From: Parvularculaceae bacterium
GTDB lineage: Bacteria > Pseudomonadota > Alphaproteobacteria > Caulobacterales > Parvularculaceae
Assembly: GCA_021776475.1 (NCBI GenBank)
Contig: JAJFFV010000005.1
Coordinates: forward strand, 1,612,001 to 1,676,000
Length of the DNA stretch: 64,000 nucleotides
Direction: 5' to 3'
This document shows positions 44,248 to 52,774 of this stretch, piece after piece. The notes below the pieces were generated by a model. The model did no database searches and was not told the origin of the DNA. It saw nothing but the letters and a program-made list of their open reading frames with translations. The position numbers were made by a program, and so were the translations under genes. The stretch's first letter is position 1. Every line of letters begins with the position of its first letter.

Positions 44248-44409
44248 ATGGCACAGCAACTGAGAAAAGCATTCGACATCGCAATCGCTGCATCAGTCGC
44301 TGTTGTCATTGTCAGCTTCGCCCTTTCAAACCTTGGTATCAGCAAAGCTGAAGCACAAGAACAGGCCACTCCAGTGGTTTCTGTCCAGTTCGCGACCTTG
44401 GGCAACTAA
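44248..44409 (+). CDS. 53-residue small exported or membrane protein
   Basis: This short frame has a strong AGGGAGAGA site before its ATG. The peptide begins MAQQLRKAFDIAIAAS, continues as a hydrophobic helix (VAVVIVSFALSNLGI) and then has KAEAQEQ, which resembles a signal-peptidase site (AEA/QEQ). A 17-residue tail ends with FATLGN. It is either a very small secreted peptide or a single-pass membrane protein. No family recognised. The first ~16 residues form an amphipathic stretch. Confidence 0.5.
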   Translation: MAQQLRKAFDIAIAASVAVVIVSFALSNLGISKAEAQEQATPVVSVQFATLGN

Positions 44410-45236
44410 GCCGCGAATGGTTGGGAGTTAAACCGATCTGGCGGTGGCATCAACGCCGACACTCGCAAGCATTCTGGATATCAATTCATTTTTTTGTTGA
44501 TTGGGTGACCGACAATATGAGTTAGGACTTCGTTGAATCCACGCCAGAAAATTTGTAATCTTGAGGATTGCGGAGCTCCGACCCGATCTCGCCACCTCCG
44601 CCAGAGCGGTATTCTTGCAAGAAGAACTGCACCAGGCATTGACAGCGCAATATCATCCCGATTGAGTCATTGTCCGGGCAGAGATTGCAACCATGCAAGT
44701 AAGTAATACAAATTGCCGCGCAAAATCGAAAGTAGCATCTGATTTAGTTGATATAAGTTAGCCTACTGACAATGTGCCTTATTTTGGTGTTTTAACAGGC
44801 GCTATACTTTGAAAAATCGAATTGACCACGTTAAAAAGATCGGGGAACCTAGCACGAACAGAGAGGGGATTACTTGATCCAGAGTTCGAGGTGAGTGACC
44901 TGCCATTTACATTGTTTCGTGGGTGACTGTATATCTTTCTAGTTGCAAAGAATTCGGAGTCATCACCAAATATATTGAAAATTGGCCTGTCTTCAGTCAA
45001 TATATCGCAGATTCGACTAGGAGATGAGAGGGTATGATATTTCATAAGAGCGGCCGAGCAGGATTGTGTACGTCCTATATGGTTGCGCCTATTATGCTGA
45101 CATTTTCGGCATCGGCTCAAAACTTCAACGGAGAATCGCAAGATGGTAAGATTGCTACTTCAATACAGTAGCAGACGACGCGCTTGATTTGGTTGTCCAG
45201 ACCAATCGGATCGTCTACTTTGAGGGTGCAAAAAAA
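44410..45236. other. Long AT-rich intergenic region before mlaA
   Basis: About 830 bases without a confident gene. A reverse 120-codon frame (44779-45141) has no ribosome site or motif and is not called. A short forward frame at 45034-45171 with a signal-peptide-like product is listed separately. The base composition is clearly richer in A+T than the surrounding genes, and no repeats or hairpins of note were found. The promoter of mlaA should be near its right end. Confidence 0.35.
45034..45171 (+). CDS. Possible 45-residue secreted peptide
   Basis: The ATG is preceded by GGAGATGAGAGG. The predicted peptide MIFHKSGRAGLCTSYMVAPI continues MLTFSASA/QNFNG, which has the charge, hydrophobic core and A-x-A site of a Sec signal, leaving only 17 mature residues. 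It could be the remnant of a longer secreted protein, since the frame stops abruptly 65 bases before mlaA. Weak evidence overall. Confidence 0.25.
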   Translation: MIFHKSGRAGLCTSYMVAPIMLTFSASAQNFNGESQDGKIATSIQ

Positions 45237-45950
45237 ATGTGGTTGCTCAACAAGATTTTTTCCAACACTACTTTTATGCTGCCCGGCCTACTGCTCTTGG
45301 CTGGTTGCAGTACACTTGCAGAACAGCAATATCAAGATCCGTACGAAGGCCTGAACCGCAAAATTTATAACTTCAATGAAGGCCTTGACCGTGCGATCCT
45401 CAATCCGGTTTCCCGAGGCTACTCCCATATAGCACCGGATCCGGTTGAGAAGGGCGTCAGCAACTTCTTTGACAATTTGTTTTACCCCACAGTAGTCCTC
45501 AACCAATTTTTGCAAGGGAAAATAGGCGACAGCTTTGACGGAGTGTTCCGTTTTGCGATCAACACAACGCTGGGGATCGGCGGGCTTTTCGACGTCGCTT
45601 CCGGTTTGGGCCTCGAGGCAAAGGAAGAGGATTTCGGCCAGACCTTCGCCAAATGGGGCTTCGGCAGCGGGCCATATATTGTCGTGCCGGTGCTGGGTGG
45701 TTTTACCCTGCGAGATGGCTTTGGCGGAGTGGCAGAGATCCCGACCAATCCGGTTTTTTTGCTTGAGGCTGAGGCGCAGCTAGCCCTTGGAGTTGGGTCT
45801 GGGATCGATGAAAGCACTCAACTGCTCGATGCGCGAGACCTAATCAAAGGCGATAAGTATCTATTCGTGCGCGACGCCTATGTGCAGCGCCGGGAATTTC
45901 TGATAAATGATGGCGCCATCGCAGAAGCAGACCCTTTCCTTGATGAGTAG
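45237..45950 (+). CDS. mlaA: MlaA (VacJ) outer-membrane lipoprotein
   Basis: This 237-residue protein has a lipoprotein signal ending LLAGC (Cys24), the MlaA opening DPYEGLNRKIYNFNEGLD and the ring/pore region with RFAINTTLGIGGLFDVA and FGQTFAKWGFGSGPYIVVPVLG. MlaA removes phospholipids from the outer leaflet of the outer membrane. I chose the ATG at 45237 over an upstream start because it gives the lipoprotein signal. It overlaps the RND transporter gene by 8 bases. Confidence 0.95.
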   Translation: MWLLNKIFSNTTFMLPGLLLLAGCSTLAEQQYQDPYEGLNRKIYNFNEGLDRAILNPVSRGYSHIAPDPVEKGVSNFFDNLFYPTVVLNQFLQGKIGDSFDGVFRFAINTTLGIGGLFDVASGLGLEAKEEDFGQTFAKWGFGSGPYIVVPVLGGFTLRDGFGGVAEIPTNPVFLLEAEAQLALGVGSGIDESTQLLDARDLIKGDKYLFVRDAYVQRREFLINDGAIAEADPFLDE

Positions 45951-48405
45951 GAATGTCTCCAATATCTATCGGACGGTCATCCGGCTTCCTTACCTGGTAT
46001 TGGCTATGGTTGCCGTGCTGGCTGTTGCTGCTGCGTTCAATGTGCGCCAGTTGACCTTTGATGCCTCGACCGACACGTTGGTTGCAGAAAATGATCAGGC
46101 GCTTGCCTACTACCTGGAGGTGAGCGAACAATTTGGCGATGCCGTATTTCTCATCCTCACCTATCAGCCAACGGATGATCTGTTGTTCTCGCCCGTGGTG
46201 CTTGAGCGTCTGGCCCGCCTTCAAGAACAGCTGGAAACCGTTGCAGGGATTGCCTCGGTAACCTCTGTTTTGGATGCGCCCCTGCTGCGCAGCCCGCCAA
46301 TGCCTCTGACCGAATTGGCGACGTCCTATAAAACCCTGCGTACACCGGATGTTGATTTTGGCCTGGCCGAGAAAGAAGTAACCGAAAGTCCGCTGTACAG
46401 AGAATTGTTGATTTCCACCGACGGCAGGGCAACGGCGCTGCGTATCGATCTCGAGCCTGACGCAGAGCTCGATAAATTGCGTCAGGAGCGACAACGCCTG
46501 CGGGCGACCGGTGTGCAGACGGCAGCAGATGCGGAACGGCTACGGGCCGTCGAAACCAGTTATCAGGCGGCCCGCCGGAATTATATCGCCAGCCAGGAAC
46601 AATTGATGGCCGACATTCGTCAAGTGCGGGAGGCTTTCACCGATGAGGCGACGATCTATTTCTCGGGCGTGCCGATGATTGCGTCCGACATGATTCGCTA
46701 CGTGAAGGATGATATTGCGACCTTTGGCGGTCTCACGCTTGGGCTGGTGATGCTGACGCTGTTCATTTTTTTTCGACGGCTGCGATGGGTCTTGCTGTCG
46801 GTGTTGACAGCGCTGCTGTCAGTACTGGTGACGGCAGGTATTCTTGGCTTTCTGCGTCAGCCGGTGACATTGATCTCCTCAAATTTCATTTCACTGCTGA
46901 TCATTTTCTCGACCGCGTTCACCGTCCACCTGATAGTCCGCTATCGCGAACTGGTACGGGAGGACGCGCACCTGTCGGCCCGGGAGACGCTAGACCGCAC
47001 CATGATCGACAAATTTGCTCCATGCGTTTACACAGCGCTCACCACTATCGCTGCTTTTGCCTCGTTGACGGTCAGCGACATCGTTCCAGTCGCGGATCTC
47101 GGCTGGATCATGTGCCTTGCCATGACGGCGGCCTTCGTTCTAAACTATACGTTCTTCCCCACATTGCTGGCAGTGTTGCCGGAGCGGCAAGTCATTCAGC
47201 TGTCAGAAAAACAGCCATTGTTGACTGGTGTGTTCAGCCAACTGACGCTCAATCGGCCACGCCTGGTGGTCGGCGTTGCCTTTTTTCTTGCTGGCCTCAG
47301 CCTGCTCGGTATCAACCGTCTGAGTACAGACAGCCGGTTCATCGATTATTTTAAGGACAAGTCGGAGATTAAGCAGGGCCTTGTCTTTATTGATGAAAAT
47401 CTGGGCGGCACGACGCCGATGGATATCATCCTTACCTTCAGCCCGTTTGACGCCGCACCGCTGTCGGTGGACGATGATTTCTTCGCCGGTGAGCCCGATG
47501 CCTATCCGGAGCGCTATTGGTATACACCCGATAAAATCGACCGGCTGCGTCAGATGCATACCTATCTTGAGACACGCGAGGAGATCGGCAAGCTTATTTC
47601 TCTGGCAACACTGGAAGAGCTTGCCCGCGGTTTTAACGAAAACGAAGGGCTGAACACAATCCAATTGGCTGGCGTGATCGGTTTGCTGCCAGATGACTTG
47701 CGGCAACAGTTCCTGTCACCCTTTAGCGTGCCGAAGGCAGGCCTGATGCGCATTTCCATGCGCATGCGCGAGACCGCACCGCCTTATTCCCGCGACGCTC
47801 TGATTGAAGATATCCGCAGGCACGCCGTCAACGAAGTAGGCTTCGCACCGGAAGCCGTCGAAGTGACCGGGGTCAATGTCCTGTTCAACAATATGCTGAA
47901 AGAGCTATTCCGGTCACAGCTCTCGACCGTCGGCTATGTCGTGCTGGCGACATTCCTGATGTTCCTGATCCTGTTGCGATCGCCGCTACTGGCAGTGGTT
48001 GGCGTGGTGCCGAACTTGCTATCAGCTGCCATGGTCCTGGCGTTTATGGGCTTTGCGGGCATTACTCTTGACATGATGACGATGACCATCGCTGCCATCA
48101 TCATCGGCATTGGTGTTGATAATGCGATCCACTATCTGCATCGCTTCCGCCAGGAAATCCAGATGGGGCACACAACAGCCGAAGCGATCGCCACCAGCCA
48201 TCGCAATATAGGCCTCGCACTCTACGTTACATCCCTGACAGTGATCGCTGGATTCTCAGTGCTGTCGCTTTCAAATTTCATCCCGACAATCTATTTCGGT
48301 ATACTGACGGCATTGGCTATGGCACTGTCCCTGCTGGTCAACCTTGTGGTGATGCCAAGCCTGTTGATGATCCTGTTCAGGCCGCGACCGGCGGCCGGGA
48401 CCTAA
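45943..48405 (+). CDS. RND/MMPL-family envelope lipid transporter (HpnN-like)
   Basis: This 820-residue RND-superfamily protein has two halves, each with one membrane helix, a large periplasmic domain and five more helices (first helix ~12-31, second bundle ~275-420, second half from ~445, last bundle ~660-815). It resembles HpnN, which moves hopanoids to the outer membrane, and MMPL proteins. The helix-4-type motif IGIGVDNAIHYLHRFRQE is clear. Translation is coupled to mlaA, and the gene ends 4 bases into the convergent mlaC-like gene, so transport of phospholipid or hopanoid is likely. Confidence 0.88.
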   Translation: MSRNVSNIYRTVIRLPYLVLAMVAVLAVAAAFNVRQLTFDASTDTLVAENDQALAYYLEVSEQFGDAVFLILTYQPTDDLLFSPVVLERLARLQEQLETVAGIASVTSVLDAPLLRSPPMPLTELATSYKTLRTPDVDFGLAEKEVTESPLYRELLISTDGRATALRIDLEPDAELDKLRQERQRLRATGVQTAADAERLRAVETSYQAARRNYIASQEQLMADIRQVREAFTDEATIYFSGVPMIASDMIRYVKDDIATFGGLTLGLVMLTLFIFFRRLRWVLLSVLTALLSVLVTAGILGFLRQPVTLISSNFISLLIIFSTAFTVHLIVRYRELVREDAHLSARETLDRTMIDKFAPCVYTALTTIAAFASLTVSDIVPVADLGWIMCLAMTAAFVLNYTFFPTLLAVLPERQVIQLSEKQPLLTGVFSQLTLNRPRLVVGVAFFLAGLSLLGINRLSTDSRFIDYFKDKSEIKQGLVFIDENLGGTTPMDIILTFSPFDAAPLSVDDDFFAGEPDAYPERYWYTPDKIDRLRQMHTYLETREEIGKLISLATLEELARGFNENEGLNTIQLAGVIGLLPDDLRQQFLSPFSVPKAGLMRISMRMRETAPPYSRDALIEDIRRHAVNEVGFAPEAVEVTGVNVLFNNMLKELFRSQLSTVGYVVLATFLMFLILLRSPLLAVVGVVPNLLSAAMVLAFMGFAGITLDMMTMTIAAIIIGIGVDNAIHYLHRFRQEIQMGHTTAEAIATSHRNIGLALYVTSLTVIAGFSVLSLSNFIPTIYFGILTALAMALSLLVNLVVMPSLLMILFRPRPAAGT

Positions 48406-49016
48406 CGACCGTCGATCAGCTCCGGCCATAGCTCGATCACTCGGCCCAAATCCTGGTTTTCGGCCTCCATGGCGCTTTGAAACTGGTTGCGATAAGTCAG
48501 CCCAATATTGACGCCGTCGAGAATAATGTTGCGCGCCACCCATCTTCCGCTGGCGTCCCGGCGCATATTATATTGCACGACGTAAGACCCGTCCTCGCGC
48601 GTAAAAACATCGACGCTCACCCGGGCCCCGTCGGGTGGAACGCTCACAGTTTCACGTAAACTGACCTTGGTGAGCTCGTAGATCACCAAGGTACTGGTAT
48701 AGAGGTCAACCAGCGTGGCTTTGAAGGCTGTCATGAACTTGTCGCGTTGTGCAGGTGTCGCCTGATCGTAATAGGCACCCATCACACCTCGGGAAAATGA
48801 CTCAAAGTCGATGACGGGATCGAGCAGTTGCAGCAGTTCATTTTGCAAAACCATGGGGTCGTTATCATAGGTCGGTGCATAGGTACGTACGCGCTCCAGG
48901 ACGTCCTGGGAAATGTCACTGACCAATTGCTCAGCGCCAACCTCAGCCTGAGCGGGTGTTGAGCAGATCAACAGAACCAACACTACAAGCGGGTTAAAAA
49001 TAGCATGCCTAGACAT
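48402..49016 (-). CDS. MlaC/Ttg2D-family periplasmic lipid-binding protein (HpnM-like)
   Basis: This 204-residue protein has a cleavable signal (STPAQA/EVGAEQ) and the MlaC fold: the DFESFSRGVMGAYYDQATPAQRDKF region, a beta-sheet part with VSVPPDGARVSVDVF and the lipid-pocket end GVNIGLTYRNQFQSAM. It ferries a lipid across the periplasm. I chose the ATG at 49016 because GGAGG lies 9 bases before it. A TTG two codons earlier is less likely. The HpnM/HpnN pair in hopanoid loci is the closest parallel. Confidence 0.93.
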   Translation of the reverse strand: MSRHAIFNPLVVLVLLICSTPAQAEVGAEQLVSDISQDVLERVRTYAPTYDNDPMVLQNELLQLLDPVIDFESFSRGVMGAYYDQATPAQRDKFMTAFKATLVDLYTSTLVIYELTKVSLRETVSVPPDGARVSVDVFTREDGSYVVQYNMRRDASGRWVARNIILDGVNIGLTYRNQFQSAMEAENQDLGRVIELWPELIDGR

Positions 49017-49034
49017 GAACAAACACCTCCCAAT

Positions 49035-49061
49035 AAAAACGCCGTAGTTGGCGCCCTACGG
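49035..49061 (-). terminator. Terminator-like hairpin in the mlaC-like leader
   Basis: On the minus strand, CCGTAG-N8-CTACGG is followed by GCG and a run of five T, ending only about 7 bases before the ribosome site of the mlaC-like gene. A terminator inside the 5' leader of the gene it precedes suggests attenuation, or else the gene's promoter lies between the hairpin and the ribosome site, which leaves too little room. Confidence 0.45.
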
Positions 49062-49432
49062 TATGACTATAGCCGATCAATGGGAACATCCGCACGAAAA
49101 AATTAATGGGTAGGGATGCCCAGACACAGAATAGAGAAGTCAGAGTGCCGTGAACATTTTTGCCGAACCGCTTGATGTTCGCGAGTTTTTTTGAGGAAAC
49201 CGTAAACGCCACTTATGATCTACATGTTAAGGATCAATAGAGCAATGAGTGTGTCGAGATTCCCGATATAGTCGAAAAATTGAATTGCGCATTTACAAAC
49301 AGTCTAAAAAAATTGACCTGAAATTCATGAGGCAAACACACCGGCACCTAACCCACGAATCTAGCTTGGCGATACAGATCGTGTTAGAGATTCTTAAGCG
49401 ATCGAAAAACGCAAACTGTATGGAATAACAGC
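49062..49432. other. Intergenic region before the conserved hypothetical gene
   Basis: About 370 bases of AT-rich sequence with no convincing gene. A 67-codon reverse frame here has no motif or ribosome site. The stretch marks the change from core genes to the accessory island at its left side. Confidence 0.4.
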
Positions 49433-49933
49433 TTGGTCAAAACCATCAAAGTTCAAGACAAGATGCAAAGCGGGTACGCCTATGAGTTGGTGTGCCCGCC
49501 TGGTCGGCAGTTCGCGAGCGAGTTTCGCCCGCATTATACCCCAAAACAGATGCTGGCGCTCGGTGTTTTCGAGGGAAAATACTGCAATGACTGCATAGAT
49601 GAGCTTCCGAAAAGCTGGTTTGAAAACGCCAAGATTAGTGATGCACCCAACATAGACCTCAATTATTTCGGCGTAAAAAGTCGACAGCCTCTGTCCGTGT
49701 GGAGACAGAAGGGTTGGATATACGGCCCTGATCCGCGCGGGTGGTTTCAGTGGTATTGCCGATATTTTCTGGGCCGAAGACTACCGGACATAGACACCAA
49801 ACAAATAAAGCGATGGAAAGCATTTTCCCGGCATGCCGGGCAAATTCGAGCAAATTGTGAAGCAGGTGATATTTTTTGCCGTCCACGTCAACGTCAGGGA
49901 CTGTTACAATGGTCGCACGATCCGTTTATTTAG
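49433..49933 (+). CDS. Conserved hypothetical protein (Cys/Trp-rich family)
   Basis: This protein of up to 166 residues is of a family I recognise as widely conserved but uncharacterised. Signatures are the [11 protein letters not shown] opening, [20 protein letters not shown]-like core, [32 protein letters not shown] and [17 protein letters not shown]. The start is a TTG at 49433; an ATG ten codons later (49463) is as plausible. Six or more Cys suggest metal binding or disulfides, but this is inference. Its last ~120 bases and the following DNA are duplicated at 55071-55240. Confidence 0.75.
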   Translation: MVKTIKVQDKMQSGYAYELVCPPGRQFASEFRPHYTPKQMLALGVFEGKYCNDCIDELPKSWFENAKISDAPNIDLNYFGVKSRQPLSVWRQKGWIYGPDPRGWFQWYCRYFLGRRLPDIDTKQIKRWKAFSRHAGQIRANCEAGDIFCRPRQRQGLLQWSHDPFI

Positions 49934-49977
49934 GGTGTGATAGGAGTGCTGACTAAGGCAAGCCACGTGACTGCAGG
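49812..49977. repeat. Direct repeat R1 (3' end of conserved gene plus flank)
   Basis: This ~166-base segment recurs in the same orientation at 55071-55240. Both copies start GATGGAAAGC and end GTGACTGCAGG and share long exact blocks such as GTGAAGCAGGTGATATTTTT. Here it contains the intact C-terminus and stop of the conserved hypothetical gene. It marks the left edge of a ~5.1 kb segment. Confidence 0.8.
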
Positions 49978-50039
49978 TATTCCGGCGCTGGCCGGATCGA
50001 GGCGCTCAAGCCCTACCACATAAGTCCGAGGCTAAGACG

Positions 50040-50225
50040 TTGCTGCCGGACGCTGCCGTTCACTGTACCATCATGGAATATGGGGATGAGGCGGAAACAC
50101 TTGAAGCCTCGCTGATCGAGAACTCCGCCCGTCTCGATCCGGATGAATTGGTACAGTTTGCCGCCTTCAACCGGCTGGCTGAAAAGGGGCAGTCGTTCAT
50201 GTTGGCGGTGGGGTGGCGGGAGTGA
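50040..50225 (+). pseudogene. ParB-like partition protein remnant (left copy)
   Basis: A 61-codon frame encodes part of a plasmid-type ParB nuclease-like domain: CTIMEYGDEAETLEASLIEN and SARLDPDELVQFAAFNRLAEKG, the box that follows the GRRR motif. Both ends are missing, and the DNA to the left and right does not continue the ParB sequence. The same segment, similar at most positions, occurs at 58271-58409. It is a decayed fragment and not a functional partition protein. Confidence 0.75.
50053..50190. repeat. Direct repeat P1 (ParB fragment)
   Basis: A ~138-base segment repeated in the same orientation at 58271-58409. Shared blocks include CTTGAAGCCTCGCTGATCGA and CAGTTTGCCGCCTTCAA. Together with R1/R2 it brackets the accessory island. 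Confidence 0.8.
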
Positions 50226-50316
50226 TGATGACTGCGAGAACGATGGGAAGGGAGTTGAATTTCATCATAGAAACATTCGGTGATTTTAGATTTTTCGACA
50301 TCATTTGGAAACGAGC

Positions 50317-50502
50317 CTAAGCTGCTTCGAATCTCTTTTTGTTTTCAGCCATCCACTTTTCCCCATCTGCTTTTGTTTTGTTGGGGTCTTGCATCACATC
50401 AGCGTGGGCTTCTTTGTAATGAGGCATAAGCGCCTGCATCCATTCTTCGAAAGTCTCGCCTTGTGTGATGTGATCGCATAAATCGCATTTTAGAGTTTTC
50501 AT
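50317..50502 (-). CDS. DUF1059 domain protein
   Basis: This 61-residue protein is of the DUF1059 family, with a short zinc-finger-like start CDLCDHITQGETF and a helical part with HYKEAHADVM that supplies two His. A C2H2-like metal site is plausible. I chose the ATG at 50502, preceded by AGGAGA. The longer reading frame extends upstream without a ribosome site. It stands alone on the minus strand. Function unknown; related small proteins respond to stress. Confidence 0.7.
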   Translation of the reverse strand: MKTLKCDLCDHITQGETFEEWMQALMPHYKEAHADVMQDPNKTKADGEKWMAENKKRFEAA

Positions 50503-50825
50503 AATGGTTCTCCTGCACAGATGTAGCCTCAAATGCGATCGACTTGTCAATGGAAGTTACGTGAACCGGATGACGCATGACGAATGTCCGCTGTTGGCGA
50601 ATTCCCATCATTGCCTTTCAATAGGCTAATGGCAGCTTTTTCGCCAATCTCAATCATTCGTGCTGCAAATCTCGATGTCTGTTTTTGGCGTCACAGGAGA
50701 CCGTGCGCTACCCTTGTCTTGGCAATACGCATGGTCGGATGTGGCTAACCATGCGTCTATGTTGACTTTCACATAAAGTATACTATAGTAGCCCTTATCT
50801 GACAATACATCATTTTAAGGATATT
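50503..50825. promoter_or_regulatory. Divergent intergenic region before hipBA-1
   Basis: No gene is seen. The left side should hold the promoter of the DUF1059 gene. The right side holds the hipBA-1 promoter and operator listed separately. One stretch, 50700-50760, includes an imperfect inverted pair GCATGGTCGG...CCATGC. No repeats link it to the rest of the island. Confidence 0.4.
50762..50790 (+). promoter_or_regulatory. Predicted promoter with overlapping operator for hipBA-1
   Basis: TTGACT (-35) and TATAGT (-10) are 16 bases apart. The perfect 10-base palindrome TACTATAGTA (50781-50790) covers the -10 box and lies 36 bases before the antitoxin start. Autorepression by HipB binding a palindrome at its own promoter is known for the family, so this is the likely operator. 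Confidence 0.55.
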
Positions 50826-51134
50826 ATGGTATCTCTTATAACAACAAATAGGGCGATGGAAAAGGTCGCTCGAAACGTTCGGGCACATAGGCTTCTACGC
50901 GATCTTACCCAAGCTGGCCTGGCGGATCGAGCGGATGTGCCGATCGCCACTTTGAAGAAATTCGAACGTACAGGCCGCATTTCGCTTGAGTCCTTTCTAA
51001 AGCTCGAAATGGCTCTCGGCAATTTGGATTTGATCGTCGAGGCAACAAAGCCGAAAGAGCCCGAATTCGCTTCGATTGACGAAGTATTAAAAACGGATGC
51101 CGAGCCAAAGCGTAAAAGAGGCACGCGAAAATGA
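50826..51134 (+). CDS. HipB-type XRE antitoxin (module 1)
   Basis: This 102-residue protein has a Cro/C1-type helix-turn-helix (residues ~17-68: LLRDLTQAGLADRADVPIAT). The C-terminal tail with PKRKRGTRK is rich in Lys/Arg and may thread into the toxin or bind DNA. It overlaps the HipA gene by 4 bases (ATGA). It should repress its own promoter and neutralise the HipA kinase. ATG chosen after AAGGATATT. Confidence 0.9.
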   Translation: MVSLITTNRAMEKVARNVRAHRLLRDLTQAGLADRADVPIATLKKFERTGRISLESFLKLEMALGNLDLIVEATKPKEPEFASIDEVLKTDAEPKRKRGTRK

Positions 51135-52393
51135 GCGATCGAGCGCCGGTCGCGATCTCTGCAAAAGACCTCCCTGTCAGGGAAGTAAAAGTCGCTCTCG
51201 ATAATGCGGCTGACTCTATTCCCGTAGGACGTCTGGCATCTAGAAATGGGCGCATCTATTTCGAATATGATCAAGATTTTCTCTCTCATAGTCTAGATCT
51301 CTCGCCAGTGCGGCTCACCTTAGAACCTGGGGTCAAGAGTTTCGACCCTAATTTGTTTGAGGGACTGCCGGGCCTCTTCAACGACAGCTTGCCAGACGGC
51401 TGGGGCCGACTTCTTCTCGATCGCGCGTTGCGCGCCGAGGGTGTCATGCCAGACGGGGTCGGCCCGCTCGAGAGATTGTCACTTGTCGGCGAAACCGGGA
51501 TGGGCGCACTCATTTACGAACCTGATTTTGGACCGGATGCGCGCAACGGCGTCGAAATCGAACTTGATGCGATCGCCGCCGACTCCGCGGCGGTCATGAA
51601 GGGCGCCGCCGGAGATGTATTGCAGAGACTCATTGAATTAAACGGTTCGTCCGCCGGCGCGCGCCCAAAAGCAATGATTAGTGTTGATGAGGCGCGTGCG
51701 GAAATTCGCGCCGGAGAGGGCGCAAACGAAGACGGGTTTGAGCCATGGTTGGTCAAATTTCCGAATACAGCCGACGGCGAGGACGCCGGCGCCGTCGAAT
51801 ATGTTTACGCGCTGATGGCCAAAGCCGCGGGCGTCGAAATGGCAGAGACGCATCTTTTTCCGGCAAAAGAAGGGCCCGGCTATTTCGCGTCCAAGCGATT
51901 TGATCGTTCAAGTTCGAAGCGAATTCATGCTCACACAGCGAGCGGGCTCTTGCATGCCGACCATAGAACACCGACGCTCGACTATGAGGATTTAATCGCC
52001 CTTTCCCAAATGCTGACGCGCGATCAACGGCAATCGGAAAAACTGTTCCGGTTGGCTGTTTTCAATGTGCTATCCCACAATCGAGATGATCATTCGAAAA
52101 ATTTCACGTTTCTTATGGATGAAAAAGGCAATTGGCAATTTGCACCAGCTTACGATCTTACCTTTGCTTCAGGTCCAGGAGGCGAGCAGTCGTCAATGGT
52201 TATGGGCGAGGGACGAAACCCTGGGGCGAAAGAAATTCTAAGGCTTGCTGAGTCAGCCTCGATTGAAAAAAAGAAGGCAGAAGATATCATAGAGAAAACG
52301 CGGTCGGCGCTTTCTAAGTGGCGCAGCCTTGCTACAAATCTTGGCGTAAGCAACGAAATGATCGCGCTGATAACTGAACGGATTGAAAAATAA
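51131..52393 (+). CDS. HipA-type serine/threonine kinase toxin (module 1)
   Basis: This 420-residue kinase is of the HipA family. Features are an N-terminal HipA_N subdomain with LFEGLPGLFNDSLPDGWG, a Gly-rich loop SSAGARPKAM at 173-182 that carries the autophosphorylated Ser in the E. coli protein, the catalytic HNRDDHSKNF at 316-325 and the metal-binding APAYDLT at 338-344. All key positions are present, so it should be active. HipA stops translation by phosphorylating a tRNA synthetase such as GltX. This ortholog's target is unknown. Confidence 0.93.
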   Translation: MSDRAPVAISAKDLPVREVKVALDNAADSIPVGRLASRNGRIYFEYDQDFLSHSLDLSPVRLTLEPGVKSFDPNLFEGLPGLFNDSLPDGWGRLLLDRALRAEGVMPDGVGPLERLSLVGETGMGALIYEPDFGPDARNGVEIELDAIAADSAAVMKGAAGDVLQRLIELNGSSAGARPKAMISVDEARAEIRAGEGANEDGFEPWLVKFPNTADGEDAGAVEYVYALMAKAAGVEMAETHLFPAKEGPGYFASKRFDRSSSKRIHAHTASGLLHADHRTPTLDYEDLIALSQMLTRDQRQSEKLFRLAVFNVLSHNRDDHSKNFTFLMDEKGNWQFAPAYDLTFASGPGGEQSSMVMGEGRNPGAKEILRLAESASIEKKKAEDIIEKTRSALSKWRSLATNLGVSNEMIALITERIEK

Positions 52394-52774
52394 GGTCTGA
52401 CAACGGAATGGCGCTAAGCAATCATTTTCTTGGCGATTGACGATCCAAGTCATCACTTGAATATCAAAAAAATTTGGCGTCCCCGAGGATCTGAACCTGC
52501 GATAGCCGGTTTAGGAAACTGGTGCTCTATCCTAGTGAGCTACGGGGACAACACACTCTGAAACTCTTTCTACCTACCTGCGACTACCAGGCAAACACGG
52601 TTCGACTAAAAAGTTATTCTTCGGCGTATCTATTCGACCCTTGTCGTTAAATCGGCCAAATTGCGAACCCATCCTCAGCTCATGACGATAGCTTTCAAAA
52701 AAAATTTTTGAAAACGATGCAACTCTTTCTGGGTCGAAAGTCACTTACTTGAAAGCACAACAATCGGAGATCCT
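52394..52774. other. Intergenic region with decayed tRNA copy
   Basis: No protein gene is seen in these 381 bases. It holds a tRNA-Arg-like remnant (52475-52549, minus strand). An AT-rich stretch with nine consecutive A (52698-52706) lies to its right. The promoter of the DUF1761 operon should lie at 52700-52770. Confidence 0.4.
52475..52549 (-). pseudogene. Decayed tRNA-Arg(CCT) copy
   Basis: On the minus strand this 75-base segment follows the intact tRNA-Arg at 58529-58605: acceptor GTCCCCG, D-arm, anticodon loop TTCCTAA and an encoded CCA. It has mismatches in the anticodon stem, two in the T-stem, and two bases missing between the T-stem and acceptor. It is probably not functional. It may be a tRNA-derived attachment remnant. 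I did not see a compensatory pairing that would rescue it. Confidence 0.65.

Noticed and set aside
43898-44263. 121-codon forward frame across the end of proA and the following spacer
   Set aside because: It starts inside proA, has no ribosome site, no recognisable motif and no membrane or signal features, and it overlaps the better-supported 53-residue gene.
44779-45141. 120-codon reverse frame in the spacer before mlaA
   Set aside because: No ribosome site, no family resemblance and composition like the surrounding AT-rich DNA; it also overlaps the signal-peptide-like forward frame.
49009-49212. 67-codon reverse frame upstream of the mlaC-like gene
   Set aside because: It covers the leader hairpin and ribosome site of the mlaC-like gene, and its product shows no motif.
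52475-52549. A second functional tRNA-Arg
   Set aside because: Stem mismatches and a two-base gap between T-stem and acceptor make folding into a working tRNA unlikely, so I list it as a decayed copy.
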